From the NCBI RefSeq assembly GCF_002836745.1, contig NZ_PJAR01000027.1:1-64000 (forward strand): 64,000 nt of DNA, read 5' to 3'. Below the pieces are notes generated by a model. It did no database searches. It was not told the origin of the DNA and worked only from the letters and a program-made list of their open reading frames with translations. Shown here in pieces: positions 48,999-58,648 of this stretch (position 1 is the first letter of the stretch; every line of letters begins with the position of its first letter). This stretch comes from Glaciecola sp. 33A. GTDB lineage: Bacteria > Pseudomonadota > Gammaproteobacteria > Enterobacterales > Alteromonadaceae. The position numbers and the translations under genes were made by a program.

Positions 48999-49972
48999 TT
49001 TAGGTCTACCTGACTAAAAGTGTCTAAACTTTTTTTGAACGTATTTAGACTATCTCCTCCATATATCATGGTTCGATGCAGCAAAAATGGGGTTGAAAAC
49101 GAGGGATTACTGCCTTTTTGAACGGTTACTGCCAGCTCGTAATCATTTTGTTCGAGCAGTTCAACAATTTCCAAACTACTATTCCCATATGGATAGGCAA
49201 AATGATTAATTGTTTGTTCTATTCTGCTAAACAATATTTTTTCTGCACCTTCAACTTCTATCTTAAGTCGTGCCAGATAGTCTTTGCCTGATTCACCACC
49301 TGGCAATGGCGACAAGCTATCATGGGACTTTGAGTGGGATTGAATGTCCACCAAACCTGTTTCACTCAGGAATTTGACATCCCCCCATTTTAGTGCTGAT
49401 CCAGCCCCTATAAAGTCAGGATAGACGAACATTGTAGACGGAAAGTTATGCTTCTTAAGAATTGGATACGCAACATCAAGATAACTTTTATAACCGTCAT
49501 CTATGGTTATCACAACAGATTTAATCGGTAACTCTTTCTTACCATTGATGAAACTTCCTAACTCACTCAACGTTAATACTTGGTAGTTATTTGCAGCGAG
49601 ATAATCCATTTGACTTTCAAATTCTGCACGTGTTACAACCATTTTATTTTGGCTTTCAGAGTCTTCAGTAAATTGGTGATAGCAAAGAATGGGAACACGT
49701 TGGTAGCCGTCAACAAAAACACCCGACTGGTTGATAGTCCGCTTGGGTACTGCAATAAAGGTACCTGTAGTTATTGACGTTTCTGGATTGTATCTTTCCA
49801 ACACCTCAGAATATTTTTTGCTGCCTAAAAACTCTTCGGCTAATGACCCATAAGTGTCATTATCACTTGTCTGTATCACAATAAAATTATCGTTGCTTGC
49901 AATCACTTGACGTTGAGTTGAGGCACAACTTGCTAACAAGCATGACAAAATAAGGAGAGGTAAATACTTCAA
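48995..49972 (-). CDS. LysM and polysaccharide deacetylase lipoprotein
   Basis: 325 residues. Signal peptide with lipobox LASC, a short LysM-like domain (about 30-78, 'DTYGSLAEEFLGSKKYSEVL'), then a NodB/CE4 deacetylase: 'ILCYHQF', 'VVITIDDGYKSYL' (TxDDG, catalytic Asp), 'DIQSHSKSHDSL' (HxxxH metal ligands), and 'FAYPYGN'. CE4 enzymes remove acetyl groups from peptidoglycan or other glycans. The start is TTG, overlapping the ppkA stop (TTGA), after a GAGGG. Its coupling to the kinase gene suggests a T6SS-related role in envelope remodelling. Confidence 0.86.
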   Translation of the reverse strand: MKYLPLLILSCLLASCASTQRQVIASNDNFIVIQTSDNDTYGSLAEEFLGSKKYSEVLERYNPETSITTGTFIAVPKRTINQSGVFVDGYQRVPILCYHQFTEDSESQNKMVVTRAEFESQMDYLAANNYQVLTLSELGSFINGKKELPIKSVVITIDDGYKSYLDVAYPILKKHNFPSTMFVYPDFIGAGSALKWGDVKFLSETGLVDIQSHSKSHDSLSPLPGGESGKDYLARLKIEVEGAEKILFSRIEQTINHFAYPYGNSSLEIVELLEQNDYELAVTVQKGSNPSFSTPFLLHRTMIYGGDSLNTFKKSLDTFSQVDLK

Positions 49973-52155
49973 TTTTTTATACCCTCATCGGTCTTGGTAT
50001 TAGTCCCGCCATTTTCCTCATCGCTAACTTTATCTGTAATATCACTTTCTTCTTTCGCTTTAACTGGCTTTTTACGCAGTTTACGTTTAACAGAAGGCGT
50101 TTTAGCTGACGTATCTGCTTTGGTATCTTCAGAGATCTCTAACGGATTGTCTGTTTTAGCTGAGGTATCGGCTGAGCCATACGTATCCTTATTATCAGCA
50201 ATAAGGTTGGATTTTTTATCAACATTAATCTGACTAGTCGAAATAATAGTTTCATCAGGATTTAAATCTAACTCAGGCTCTGAGTGCGACACTAGAGCCG
50301 AAATAGACCCTTCAGGTTGTTCGGCGTCTATATCCTGATTCATTTTACTGGGCTCTATTTCGAGTCCAATCTGACTATTGGTTTTTGAATCTGACTCATC
50401 ATTAATATTATGTTCGACCTGTGAAGGTAACTTAGATTCTGTTTCTTGATCTGTTACTTCCTTAAAACTTGGCTGCTCAGCTTGTGTAGCCAAATCATCT
50501 TGTTTTTCCTTAACGATCTCAGTCTTATCAATTCCTGTTTGCGTTAACTCATCAGTAACTTCCGTATATCTGTCCTGAATTGCTGCAGCCATGTTATTAA
50601 AACCATTAAACACTTCGCCTATCTCGTCATTCCGTGTAAGCGATATTCGAGTATCTAAATTGCCTGCTGAAAATTCTTTTAAAGACTGATTTAAAACGTT
50701 AAGCGGTCGTGCAATCAAACCACCAAATATAAACATAACGACAGCAACAGAGCTGGTTGTTATTAAGGCTAGGAAAAACATCAGCCAACCTGTAATGCTC
50801 TTGACTTCATCTAAGCCATCTTGGGATAAACCTAAAATTATGTGACCCACTTCAGTGCTTTGAAACAGGATAGGTGTTTTAATGTTAAACATTTTTTTGC
50901 CATCCGTTGTCTCTGCACTAGTAGTATAAACATCCTCAGTCTTACTGATAAGTTCTGCATTTTCATTTGGCTCATACATGTTGCCTACTAAGCTATTGTC
51001 ACTGGCTCCTCTAACAACGCCTGCTCGGTCGGTGACAATTAAATAAGAAAATGTATCTCTACTTGCGGCATCACCTATAAACGTTTCTAGGGAGATCCAA
51101 TCTTCACTGAGCATAGGTATTGCTGTATTAGTAGAAATAAACTTTGCAAAAGAAGAACCAGAGTCCACGGCCTGTTTGGTCATAGCAGCTGACTGGATAT
51201 TAAATATAATTTTTATACTTATAAAAGACACTAGGCCAACAATAGCGACAACGGACAAGGTCCAACGTATTTTTAAAGGGATATATTTGTGTTTTTTCTG
51301 CTCGATTTGTTGGTCATTCAAGGTACTTAATTCTTTGCCTAACGCTTCTGCCAATTTGTTACCCGTCTGAAATCTTTTATCAGGAGATTTTTGCAGTAGC
51401 TTTTGTATTATTTGACGCACGCCAGCAGGTATATCCGGACATACGGTTTTTAGGGATTCAGGTTGTTTTTGAGCAATTTGTATCATTAAGGTAGCCATGT
51501 TGCTGGCATCAAAAGCTTTATTCCCACTTAGCATTTCGTACATTATGGTGCCTACAGAAAATAGATCTGAACGACCATCAACTGATTCACCTAATGCTTG
51601 CTCAGGTGACATATAACGAGGTGTTCCCAATACAGCGCCGACCTGAGTTTTTTGCGACTCTTTATTCTCATTCATCCGCGCAATACCGAAGTCTGCAACC
51701 TTAATCGATTCGCCATCAGGCATTACGATAATGTTGTCAGGTTTGATATCACGATGGACAATGCCAGATTTGTGAGCATAATCTAAGGATTTAGCCAATT
51801 GTAAAGCTATTATCAGAGTTTGTTTTAGGGGGAGTTTTTTCTTATCTTTAAGCACCTCACCTAAATCACAACCCGCTAAAAGCTCCATCATGATATAAGG
51901 GGCATTTTCTAATTTACCCACATCAAAAACTGTCACAATGCCCGAATGAGAAAGTGCTCCAGCGGCTTTTGCTTCCCGTAAAAATCTAGATAAGTATTCT
52001 TCATCTACACAATGATCTTCTTTGAGTATTTTAAAGGCCACAGAACGGTCTATTTCGGGATCATAGGCACGATAGACTTTAGCCATTGCGCCTTCACCGA
52101 TCATCTCCTTTATCTCGTAACGCCCAATCGTCTTGTCCAACATATCTTGTTCCAT
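49969..52155 (-). CDS. ppkA: T6SS serine/threonine kinase PpkA with periplasmic sensor and HAMP
   Basis: 728 residues. N-terminal Hanks-type kinase: Gly-rich 'IGEGAMAKVYRA', Lys in 'AFKIL', 'HRDIKPDN' and DFG are all intact. Then TM1 (about 296-318), a periplasmic Cache-like sensor (about 320-453), TM2 (456-481), HAMP (482-535), and a long acidic then Lys-rich tail. T6SS PpkA phosphorylates Fha-type proteins to trigger apparatus assembly. The frame opens with TTG 52200; ATG 52155 is preceded by AAGGA and is preferred. The HAMP on the far side of the sensor from the kinase is unusual for PpkA. Confidence 0.9.
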   Translation of the reverse strand: MEQDMLDKTIGRYEIKEMIGEGAMAKVYRAYDPEIDRSVAFKILKEDHCVDEEYLSRFLREAKAAGALSHSGIVTVFDVGKLENAPYIMMELLAGCDLGEVLKDKKKLPLKQTLIIALQLAKSLDYAHKSGIVHRDIKPDNIIVMPDGESIKVADFGIARMNENKESQKTQVGAVLGTPRYMSPEQALGESVDGRSDLFSVGTIMYEMLSGNKAFDASNMATLMIQIAQKQPESLKTVCPDIPAGVRQIIQKLLQKSPDKRFQTGNKLAEALGKELSTLNDQQIEQKKHKYIPLKIRWTLSVVAIVGLVSFISIKIIFNIQSAAMTKQAVDSGSSFAKFISTNTAIPMLSEDWISLETFIGDAASRDTFSYLIVTDRAGVVRGASDNSLVGNMYEPNENAELISKTEDVYTTSAETTDGKKMFNIKTPILFQSTEVGHIILGLSQDGLDEVKSITGWLMFFLALITTSSVAVVMFIFGGLIARPLNVLNQSLKEFSAGNLDTRISLTRNDEIGEVFNGFNNMAAAIQDRYTEVTDELTQTGIDKTEIVKEKQDDLATQAEQPSFKEVTDQETESKLPSQVEHNINDESDSKTNSQIGLEIEPSKMNQDIDAEQPEGSISALVSHSEPELDLNPDETIISTSQINVDKKSNLIADNKDTYGSADTSAKTDNPLEISEDTKADTSAKTPSVKRKLRKKPVKAKEESDITDKVSDEENGGTNTKTDEGIKN

Positions 52156-52374
52156 CAAACTTCCTTGATTTTTTGATTTTTGTTGCAAGAATGGCTTCAA
52201 TATGTGAGTAAATTCGTGCAGTGCTTATATCTCAGTCTACCTAAAAAAATACCAGCAATCAAAGACATTTATCCCTATACTATCTATAATTAGTGTATTA
52301 AAAGTGATAGGGAAATTGACCCGTCTAAAAATAGTAATGTGATTTATAAATCGGCCTCACTGGAATTAATAATT

Positions 52375-53172
52375 ATGCTTGAATGTTCATGGAAATCGGT
52401 AGCGAAGACAGACATTGGTACAATAAGAAAGGTTAACGAAGATGCATTTTTGGATAGCCCTCATGTAGGTATGTGGTGTGTTGCTGATGGAATGGGAGGC
52501 CATGCCAAAGGTGATGTCGCCAGTAAATTGATAGTAGATAGTTTGCAGGTTATCGCAAATACGAATAGCTATCCTTTGAGGACAGAACAAATCAAACATG
52601 TATTACAGGATGTCAATAACCGTTTAGTTGCAATGGCTAGTGAGAAACAAGCTGTTATTGGCAGTACTGTAGTGGTTCTTATTTTTGATCAGCAATATGC
52701 TCACTGTATTTGGGCCGGTGATAGTCGCATATACCGGATACGCAATAATAAGCTCACACGGCTTACGCAAGATCATAGCCAAGTAGAGGAAATGGTTCAA
52801 CAGGGACTCTTAACTCCTGAACAAGCCGAAAGTCATCCAAATGCAAATGTTATTACTCGAGCGGTTGGTGCCTGTGAAGAGTTGGACTTGGATGTCGTAA
52901 GTGATGTAAGACTGGATGGAGATAAGTACTTTTTATGTAGTGACGGTCTTAACAAAGTTATTGATGATGTGGAGATTGAAAAATTGTTACTTAATACGCC
53001 ATTAGATTCTATTGCACCTTTGTTAATTCAAACTTCTTTAGAACTCAAAGCTCGTGATAATGTCACTGTTATAGTGGTTGACAATCAACAGTCTTTAGAG
53101 ATATCTGATGGAATGAACAATATTCCTTTAAGCACATCATATTTAGATGACACCTTACCGTTAAGTAGATAA
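52375..53172 (+). CDS. pppA: T6SS PP2C phosphatase PppA
   Basis: 265 residues from ATG 52375, preceded by GGAA; the longest frame begins with GTG at 52339. PP2C motifs: 'ADGMGGH', 'WAGDSRIYR', 'SDGLNKVI' and C-terminal 'DNVTVIVV'. It reverses PpkA phosphorylation, tuning T6SS firing. It is divergent from ppkA and convergent with tagF. Confidence 0.92.
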   Translation: MLECSWKSVAKTDIGTIRKVNEDAFLDSPHVGMWCVADGMGGHAKGDVASKLIVDSLQVIANTNSYPLRTEQIKHVLQDVNNRLVAMASEKQAVIGSTVVVLIFDQQYAHCIWAGDSRIYRIRNNKLTRLTQDHSQVEEMVQQGLLTPEQAESHPNANVITRAVGACEELDLDVVSDVRLDGDKYFLCSDGLNKVIDDVEIEKLLLNTPLDSIAPLLIQTSLELKARDNVTVIVVDNQQSLEISDGMNNIPLSTSYLDDTLPLSR

Positions 53173-53202
53173 CCTAAGGTTGTTATACGATATTTCTTAG
53201 TT

Positions 53203-53883
53203 CTATTCGGTCACTAAAAAAGAATAATAGTTGTCTGTTGGGGGCATCCCAGAGAAATATCGTATCTGTGGATTAGTCCCCTCGGTATTTCCCATCGACC
53301 AAATTGATATATCGGTATTCTGTTTTGCCAGTAACATTTGTAAGAAAGACTCATTACCAACGGTAAACTCAAGTGCATCGATTCCTGTAACACAACCAAG
53401 CTCCATAATTGAAGATATCTCTTTAACCTCTGCACTTTGACATGTGGACTCTTTAAGGCTTTGATAAATATCATTCAGTACGATGGTTATTTCGTCGAGG
53501 TCTGGCCTTTTATTTTCCAATAAACTTAATGCAAAGTCTTCTCCGACTTCGTGTATGAGGTCAACTTTTCGTGCAAATATAAATGGATTAACGTCTGCTT
53601 CAGCCTGGCAAACAACAGTGAAAGGGTAACATCGACCCGCTTTATCAACACTTGGCATTATAAACCCAGCAACAGGTGTATCACTAACTGTCTTTTGGTT
53701 AATAACAAAACGCCAAATGGGGCTGTTAAAGTATTTGCTTCTCCATAAACTCCCTAATTGTTCATTAGACGAGCTCAAAGACTTTAATACCCAATTATCC
53801 CAATATTTTATAAATTCGGGACACACGTTGCGTTGCACAAAATCGCCATAGCCAGGTAGCTTGCCAAAATATCCAATTTTCAT
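53203..53883 (-). CDS. tagF: T6SS-associated protein TagF (ImpM)
   Basis: 226 residues. N terminus 'IGYFGKLPGYGDFVQRNV' and 'IWRFVINQKT...AGFIMPSVDKAGRCYPF' (in parts) are diagnostic of the ImpM/TagF family, which represses T6SS post-translationally in Pseudomonas. This TagF is unrelated to the teichoic acid TagF family seen elsewhere in the window. It follows tssM by 9 bases in the structural operon. Confidence 0.93.
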   Translation of the reverse strand: MKIGYFGKLPGYGDFVQRNVCPEFIKYWDNWVLKSLSSSNEQLGSLWRSKYFNSPIWRFVINQKTVSDTPVAGFIMPSVDKAGRCYPFTVVCQAEADVNPFIFARKVDLIHEVGEDFALSLLENKRPDLDEITIVLNDIYQSLKESTCQSAEVKEISSIMELGCVTGIDALEFTVGNESFLQMLLAKQNTDISIWSMGNTEGTNPQIRYFSGMPPTDNYYSFLVTE

Positions 53884-53892
53884 TATGTCTCG

Positions 53893-56800
53893 CTAAAATT
53901 CACGGAGACATTTGAAATTAGACAACTGGGACATAATCAAGGGATTCACTCTGCCGTTCCCAGTAATTTCATATATCGCTTCATAATCGTTTTTAGCAAA
54001 TGTCACCTCTACTTTATTTTCATTTATCTGTTTGCGTTTTGCGTTGTCAATAAGTCTAAATAATGCAAATAACCCATTTTTGCTTTCAACCACATCACTA
54101 CCATCACGACGCTGAAAAGCAAATTGACTGCTTGAGCCGAAGTCTTGTGGCGGCCACACAATATTGGTACTTGCAGGTCGACCAAATTGATAACTCAAAT
54201 TTTGACCGTGGATCGACATTTTGAACTTTGAAACCCGAGAATCTAAGTAAATGGGCTTGAAGGCCAAGGTAAGTGAGGCACTATCGCTATCGTTCGCAAA
54301 TAAACTATCCCGTATCTTGTTTACTTGCTCAAAGAATGGCAATACATCATCATCAAAACCATAGGTTCCAGCAATGTTCGCTTTCCATTGGAATGGATAA
54401 GAGTTACTTCTGATTAATGGACGTATATGTTCAGAGAAAAACTGATAAATGCTACCTGATGACCCGAATAATTGGGTTAAATCTCTCAGATTCGCATCTG
54501 TTTGTGCCGATCGCTCAAAAGGATATTTAAAGTTAATAGTATCATTACACTTAGCTAATACACTTTGCTGCCAAAGATTTTCAATTTTGATTCTATGTGT
54601 TTGGTTGCGCATTGCTTTAATACTATTGGCCATTTCCGCACCCCAACGATTTAGGGGAGCGGGTTGACTAAAAGCAAAGGCCTGTAAAGGTTTTAAGATG
54701 TCATCGTTACCGCTGACGTCCTCATTTCTAAAATCAAAATCTAGCGCCACAGAAATATCCGAAACAATCGAGGACATTCTTTGCAGAACAACGGTTTTTT
54801 GCTCTTCGCTTAAAAGCTCGTGCAATTTACTAAACTGCGAGGTGATCAGATATTCGGGAGTATCAGTGCTGCGCAAGCTACTGAGTCTTTTAGCCCTATC
54901 AGTAGCTCGGTCAGCCGAAACAGACAAATTTGATAGTTGTAGGTCAGAGCTAATTTCCACCAGTTTTGTTGCTTGGGAAACCGATTCAAGTAACTGAAAT
55001 AGTGGTGAGCTTATTCCGCTGGCTAACTTTAATGCTGAATCTAATGCTGCCATATTGGTTGTTTGTTTTACAGAAACTGATTGCAATAATTGTTGCCAGT
55101 TATTTACATAGTCTCGTGCATATGATTTTTCAATCTGTGATGACAATGCGCCTTTGTTGATCACATTACCCTCGCCTAATATCCATGTTTCGGTTTCTAA
55201 TTGGTCTAGGTAATTTTCAATTTCCTCATCCAACACCAGCGAAAATATTTCAGGTGTAAAAAGGCGTGCAATAGTTTGAATGTCATCTTGAGTGGTTGTT
55301 AACAAGGTACGCCAGTCTGATCCCGCTAATTGGGCCATTGATAACATATCTTCTGACTTATTCATGTAGGCAATTTTAAATTGTGCATAATAAATATCTG
55401 ATACAGTTTGTGATTGCAAAATACGTCTCGAATTGTCCACCAAAGGCTGATCCACACTAGCAAATGACATATTATTTTTAACAAGGTTGTTAGCGTGAGC
55501 GGATACCTGAACAAATTCAGTATTTGTAAAAAACTCATTACTGTTAAGATTTTTAAACAACCAATACCTTAGAAAAGTACGGTCTCTTTTATCTGCATTT
55601 GCAAGCATTAAATAAGCCTTTAATGCTTGATATTTTTCACTTATATCGTCGCTACTCCTTAGCTGGTCTTCTACCTGTTTTTTTACATAAGGCATAAGGA
55701 CTGTAGAGAGCAGTCTGTCGTAACTCGCTGTCAGTGCATTTTCTAATGAGTTCGACTGGGCCAAGCCTAAGCCTGAAAACTGAGATTCACTTTGCTCAAC
55801 GACTGCTGCAATGTTATCGGCAAAGTCATTTAGGGCTGGGATATAACTCCTTACATCAGCACCACTGGAAACTGAGCTTTCATACTGTTTGCTCCATTTA
55901 TCTACAGATGATTCACTTAGTTCAACATACCGTGCATTATTGCCGAAACTAATAAAAAAACCTATTATAATGAATAATGTAAAAACGCTAGCGCTAGCCA
56001 TTGTTATGCGTTTTATCAAGCTTTTTCGTTTTTCATAGCCGACTAATACGCCAAACTGGTCTGATTCTGGGAAAATAACTTGCTGCAGCAGCTCTTTAAT
56101 AAAATAACTACGCTGGTCGTTATTCCATAACGCTTTTGCTTTATTTTTCAAACCAAAAGCGGAAGATACTTTAGCGATAATACGGTCAATAGGTGCTCCA
56201 CTTTGAGTCCCACTAGTAAAATAAACACCTCTTACAATACCTGAGGTCAATCCTTCATCAACTTTGGCTAAATTACCCACTATACTGTCAAGTGTTGGTT
56301 TTAACGATGAAAACTGGTCACTAAAGCTATAAATGAGTGACTTGCGATTGGGATCTCTTTCTAGCGAAATTCGATGCCACTGGCGCCTTGTAATCGATTG
56401 GGTTAACTGTCTAAATTCTTGAGAAAAATGCGTTAACAAATTACCTTGTATACTATTGTTTTTATCAAAAGTAATACCGAATGCTTGTTCTCTTTCCTTA
56501 TGTGAAAAGGTCTCATAGAACTGACTAAACCCAGCCAGCATATCGGATTTAGTAATCACAATATAAACAGGAAATCTGGTTTTAAAAAAGTCATTTACTT
56601 CTGCAATACGTTTTTTCATTTGCAAAATATGTTGACTCATTTCATATTCATTCATCGTCATCAGATCTGACATACTAAAACTGACTATTAATCCACTAAT
56701 AGGTTTGCGACGATATTTTTTAATTAAGCCTAAAAAGTTATTCCATCCTGTCTGATCGGCTTTTTGGTGACTATCTTGGGAGCTATATCGACCTGCTGTG

Positions 56801-57330
56801 TCCAACAATACTGCATCCTGAGTTATCCACCAATCGCAGTTTTTAGTACCTCCAACGCCTTGTACTGCTTGATTTCCAAGCTCATTGAAGAGTGGGAATT
56901 GCAGACCTGAATTAGACAGTAAAGTGGTTTTCCCACTTCCTGGAGAGCCAATTATCATATACCAAGGCATATCAGTCAGTGAATTTTGCCTGCCTTTTTT
57001 ATTTTTTAACATGTTAAAGGCTTCGTCAAACTTACTCTTTAACTCCGCAGACTCAGAGTTAATAATATCATTGAGCCCATCTTCTTCGGTGATGTCTTTA
57101 ACCAAATTTTGCTGTTTTTTCATTTGTCGGTGATATTTGATAAATTGAACAATTAAATAAATAAACAACACCAAAAGAATAATAATAAACCGGCTGCTTA
57201 ATGAGGCTAGGAAAAAATAACCTGCAAAATTAAAGTAAGGCCCAGCAAAATAAATTAACAAGGAAAAAAGTAGAAAACAGATGACTGGGATAAACCATCT
57301 GCTAGCGGTTATTTTTTTTATCTTTTCCAT
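53893..57330 (-). CDS. tssM: T6SS inner-membrane core protein TssM (IcmF)
   Basis: 1145 residues. Two N-terminal membrane segments (about 12-64), a cytoplasmic Walker A at 128-135 (GSPGSGKT), a third TM at about 440-460, then a large periplasmic region ending in the TssJ-binding domain. TssM forms the membrane complex with TssL and TssJ. Its ATG overlaps the tssL stop by one base. Confidence 0.95.
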   Translation of the reverse strand: MEKIKKITASRWFIPVICFLLFSLLIYFAGPYFNFAGYFFLASLSSRFIIILLVLFIYLIVQFIKYHRQMKKQQNLVKDITEEDGLNDIINSESAELKSKFDEAFNMLKNKKGRQNSLTDMPWYMIIGSPGSGKTTLLSNSGLQFPLFNELGNQAVQGVGGTKNCDWWITQDAVLLDTAGRYSSQDSHQKADQTGWNNFLGLIKKYRRKPISGLIVSFSMSDLMTMNEYEMSQHILQMKKRIAEVNDFFKTRFPVYIVITKSDMLAGFSQFYETFSHKEREQAFGITFDKNNSIQGNLLTHFSQEFRQLTQSITRRQWHRISLERDPNRKSLIYSFSDQFSSLKPTLDSIVGNLAKVDEGLTSGIVRGVYFTSGTQSGAPIDRIIAKVSSAFGLKNKAKALWNNDQRSYFIKELLQQVIFPESDQFGVLVGYEKRKSLIKRITMASASVFTLFIIIGFFISFGNNARYVELSESSVDKWSKQYESSVSSGADVRSYIPALNDFADNIAAVVEQSESQFSGLGLAQSNSLENALTASYDRLLSTVLMPYVKKQVEDQLRSSDDISEKYQALKAYLMLANADKRDRTFLRYWLFKNLNSNEFFTNTEFVQVSAHANNLVKNNMSFASVDQPLVDNSRRILQSQTVSDIYYAQFKIAYMNKSEDMLSMAQLAGSDWRTLLTTTQDDIQTIARLFTPEIFSLVLDEEIENYLDQLETETWILGEGNVINKGALSSQIEKSYARDYVNNWQQLLQSVSVKQTTNMAALDSALKLASGISSPLFQLLESVSQATKLVEISSDLQLSNLSVSADRATDRAKRLSSLRSTDTPEYLITSQFSKLHELLSEEQKTVVLQRMSSIVSDISVALDFDFRNEDVSGNDDILKPLQAFAFSQPAPLNRWGAEMANSIKAMRNQTHRIKIENLWQQSVLAKCNDTINFKYPFERSAQTDANLRDLTQLFGSSGSIYQFFSEHIRPLIRSNSYPFQWKANIAGTYGFDDDVLPFFEQVNKIRDSLFANDSDSASLTLAFKPIYLDSRVSKFKMSIHGQNLSYQFGRPASTNIVWPPQDFGSSSQFAFQRRDGSDVVESKNGLFALFRLIDNAKRKQINENKVEVTFAKNDYEAIYEITGNGRVNPLIMSQLSNFKCLREF

Positions 57331-58646
57331 TATATGAGGTCATCCTTCAAAATCAGAGTCAATTCTACGCGGCGATTAATACTTTGATTGTAATCACTAT
57401 CATTAGTTACCAATGGCTGCGTATCAGCGACGCCTCTGGTCATGGTATTCGGCAACTGTTTGTTGCTTTTTGTTAACCATTTAGCAATAGCTTCAGCTCT
57501 CTTGCGAGAGATGACCCAATTTGATTCTGGTTGACCTGTCGAGTCAGTGTGCCCCACAACCAGTATGCGATCCGCATAATCCTGTATAGCATTGACTAAA
57601 ACATTCACATCAGGCAGCGCTTGTTCATTGACTGTGCTACTCCCTGACTTGAACAAACCGGTACTAACAAAACGAATAATAAGTTGATCGTTTCGAACAT
57701 CAACAGATACAATTTTTCCCTCAATATAGACGCTTAGTGCGTCCTTTAATGAATTGGCAACACTATTGATATCAAGTAGGTTTGATTGAGGACCTGCGGC
57801 TTTGGGTACTAATTGCTCCCAGCCGATAGACTCTATTTTCTGATATAGTGGTTCTACTTTGGTTTGCAAATTGGATAAAAATACTAAATACACAACTAGT
57901 AAAATGAACCCCATAAATAAGAAAAATACTGGAAGTGGAAATTGTTTAACAAAACCGGTTTCTGTATTCCCTGCACCTTGCCAACTAGGAGACAAGTCAC
58001 GACTAATCGGGCGAATTTGCTCTATTGGACCGTACAATTGTTGACTTATTTGCAGTAATTCAGACTCTCCCTGTTTTGAGAGTCGATACTTTCCACAGAA
58101 CCCTGATGACAAACAAACATAACATAATTCAATTAAGTCAATGTTGCGTTGTGGTTGTTCGAGCAATTTGTTTACGATAATAAAAAATTTTTCTCCTCCG
58201 GATGTTTCATTATGATATTTACTTAATAAGGTCTGTTGACTCCAAACACTGTCTGACCCCCAAGGGGTAGACAGTGCTAACTCATCAACTAAACAACAGA
58301 TGAGATAACGTGCAGTCAGCCCTACTTCTTTACTTAAATTGAGTTGACTAATCTGTTGGTCAAACTTAGTAATTAAGGTTTCTATGTCTCTTCGAAGTTG
58401 TTCAATACTGTTGCTGGGCTCTAATGAACGAATATGACTGGCTAAAATGACTAGATCGCTGGCACAGGATAAAATAATATTCTCGCCGTCACATTGTGCG
58501 GAAGCATTCAAATTAACTTGTTCTGTTACATTGTTAGGCTGAGAAGATGCTATAGGTGAAGATTCAAAACCTTGTGAGCTTGCTGATTTTCGTCGGCCAC
58601 CCGGGTTAGGAATAATCATAGTCTTAGACAAATCATCGTCTTGCAT
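57330..58646 (-). CDS. tssL: T6SS protein TssL with C-terminal OmpA domain
   Basis: 438 residues. N-terminal DotU-type cytoplasmic domain, one membrane segment (about 232-256), then a periplasmic OmpA-like domain: 'ILVVGHTDSTGQ' and 'SRKRAEAIAKWL' are the peptidoglycan-binding signature. This is the long TssL form, which can anchor the membrane complex to the cell wall directly. It starts 2 bases after tssK ends. Confidence 0.94.
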   Translation of the reverse strand: MQDDDLSKTMIIPNPGGRRKSASSQGFESSPIASSQPNNVTEQVNLNASAQCDGENIILSCASDLVILASHIRSLEPSNSIEQLRRDIETLITKFDQQISQLNLSKEVGLTARYLICCLVDELALSTPWGSDSVWSQQTLLSKYHNETSGGEKFFIIVNKLLEQPQRNIDLIELCYVCLSSGFCGKYRLSKQGESELLQISQQLYGPIEQIRPISRDLSPSWQGAGNTETGFVKQFPLPVFFLFMGFILLVVYLVFLSNLQTKVEPLYQKIESIGWEQLVPKAAGPQSNLLDINSVANSLKDALSVYIEGKIVSVDVRNDQLIIRFVSTGLFKSGSSTVNEQALPDVNVLVNAIQDYADRILVVGHTDSTGQPESNWVISRKRAEAIAKWLTKSNKQLPNTMTRGVADTQPLVTNDSDYNQSINRRVELTLILKDDLI

Positions 58647-58648
58647 TA

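Noticed and set aside
53203-53883. Reading TagF here as the teichoic acid polymerase TagF
   Set aside because: The N terminus is clearly the T6SS ImpM/TagF family; the shared name is a coincidence.
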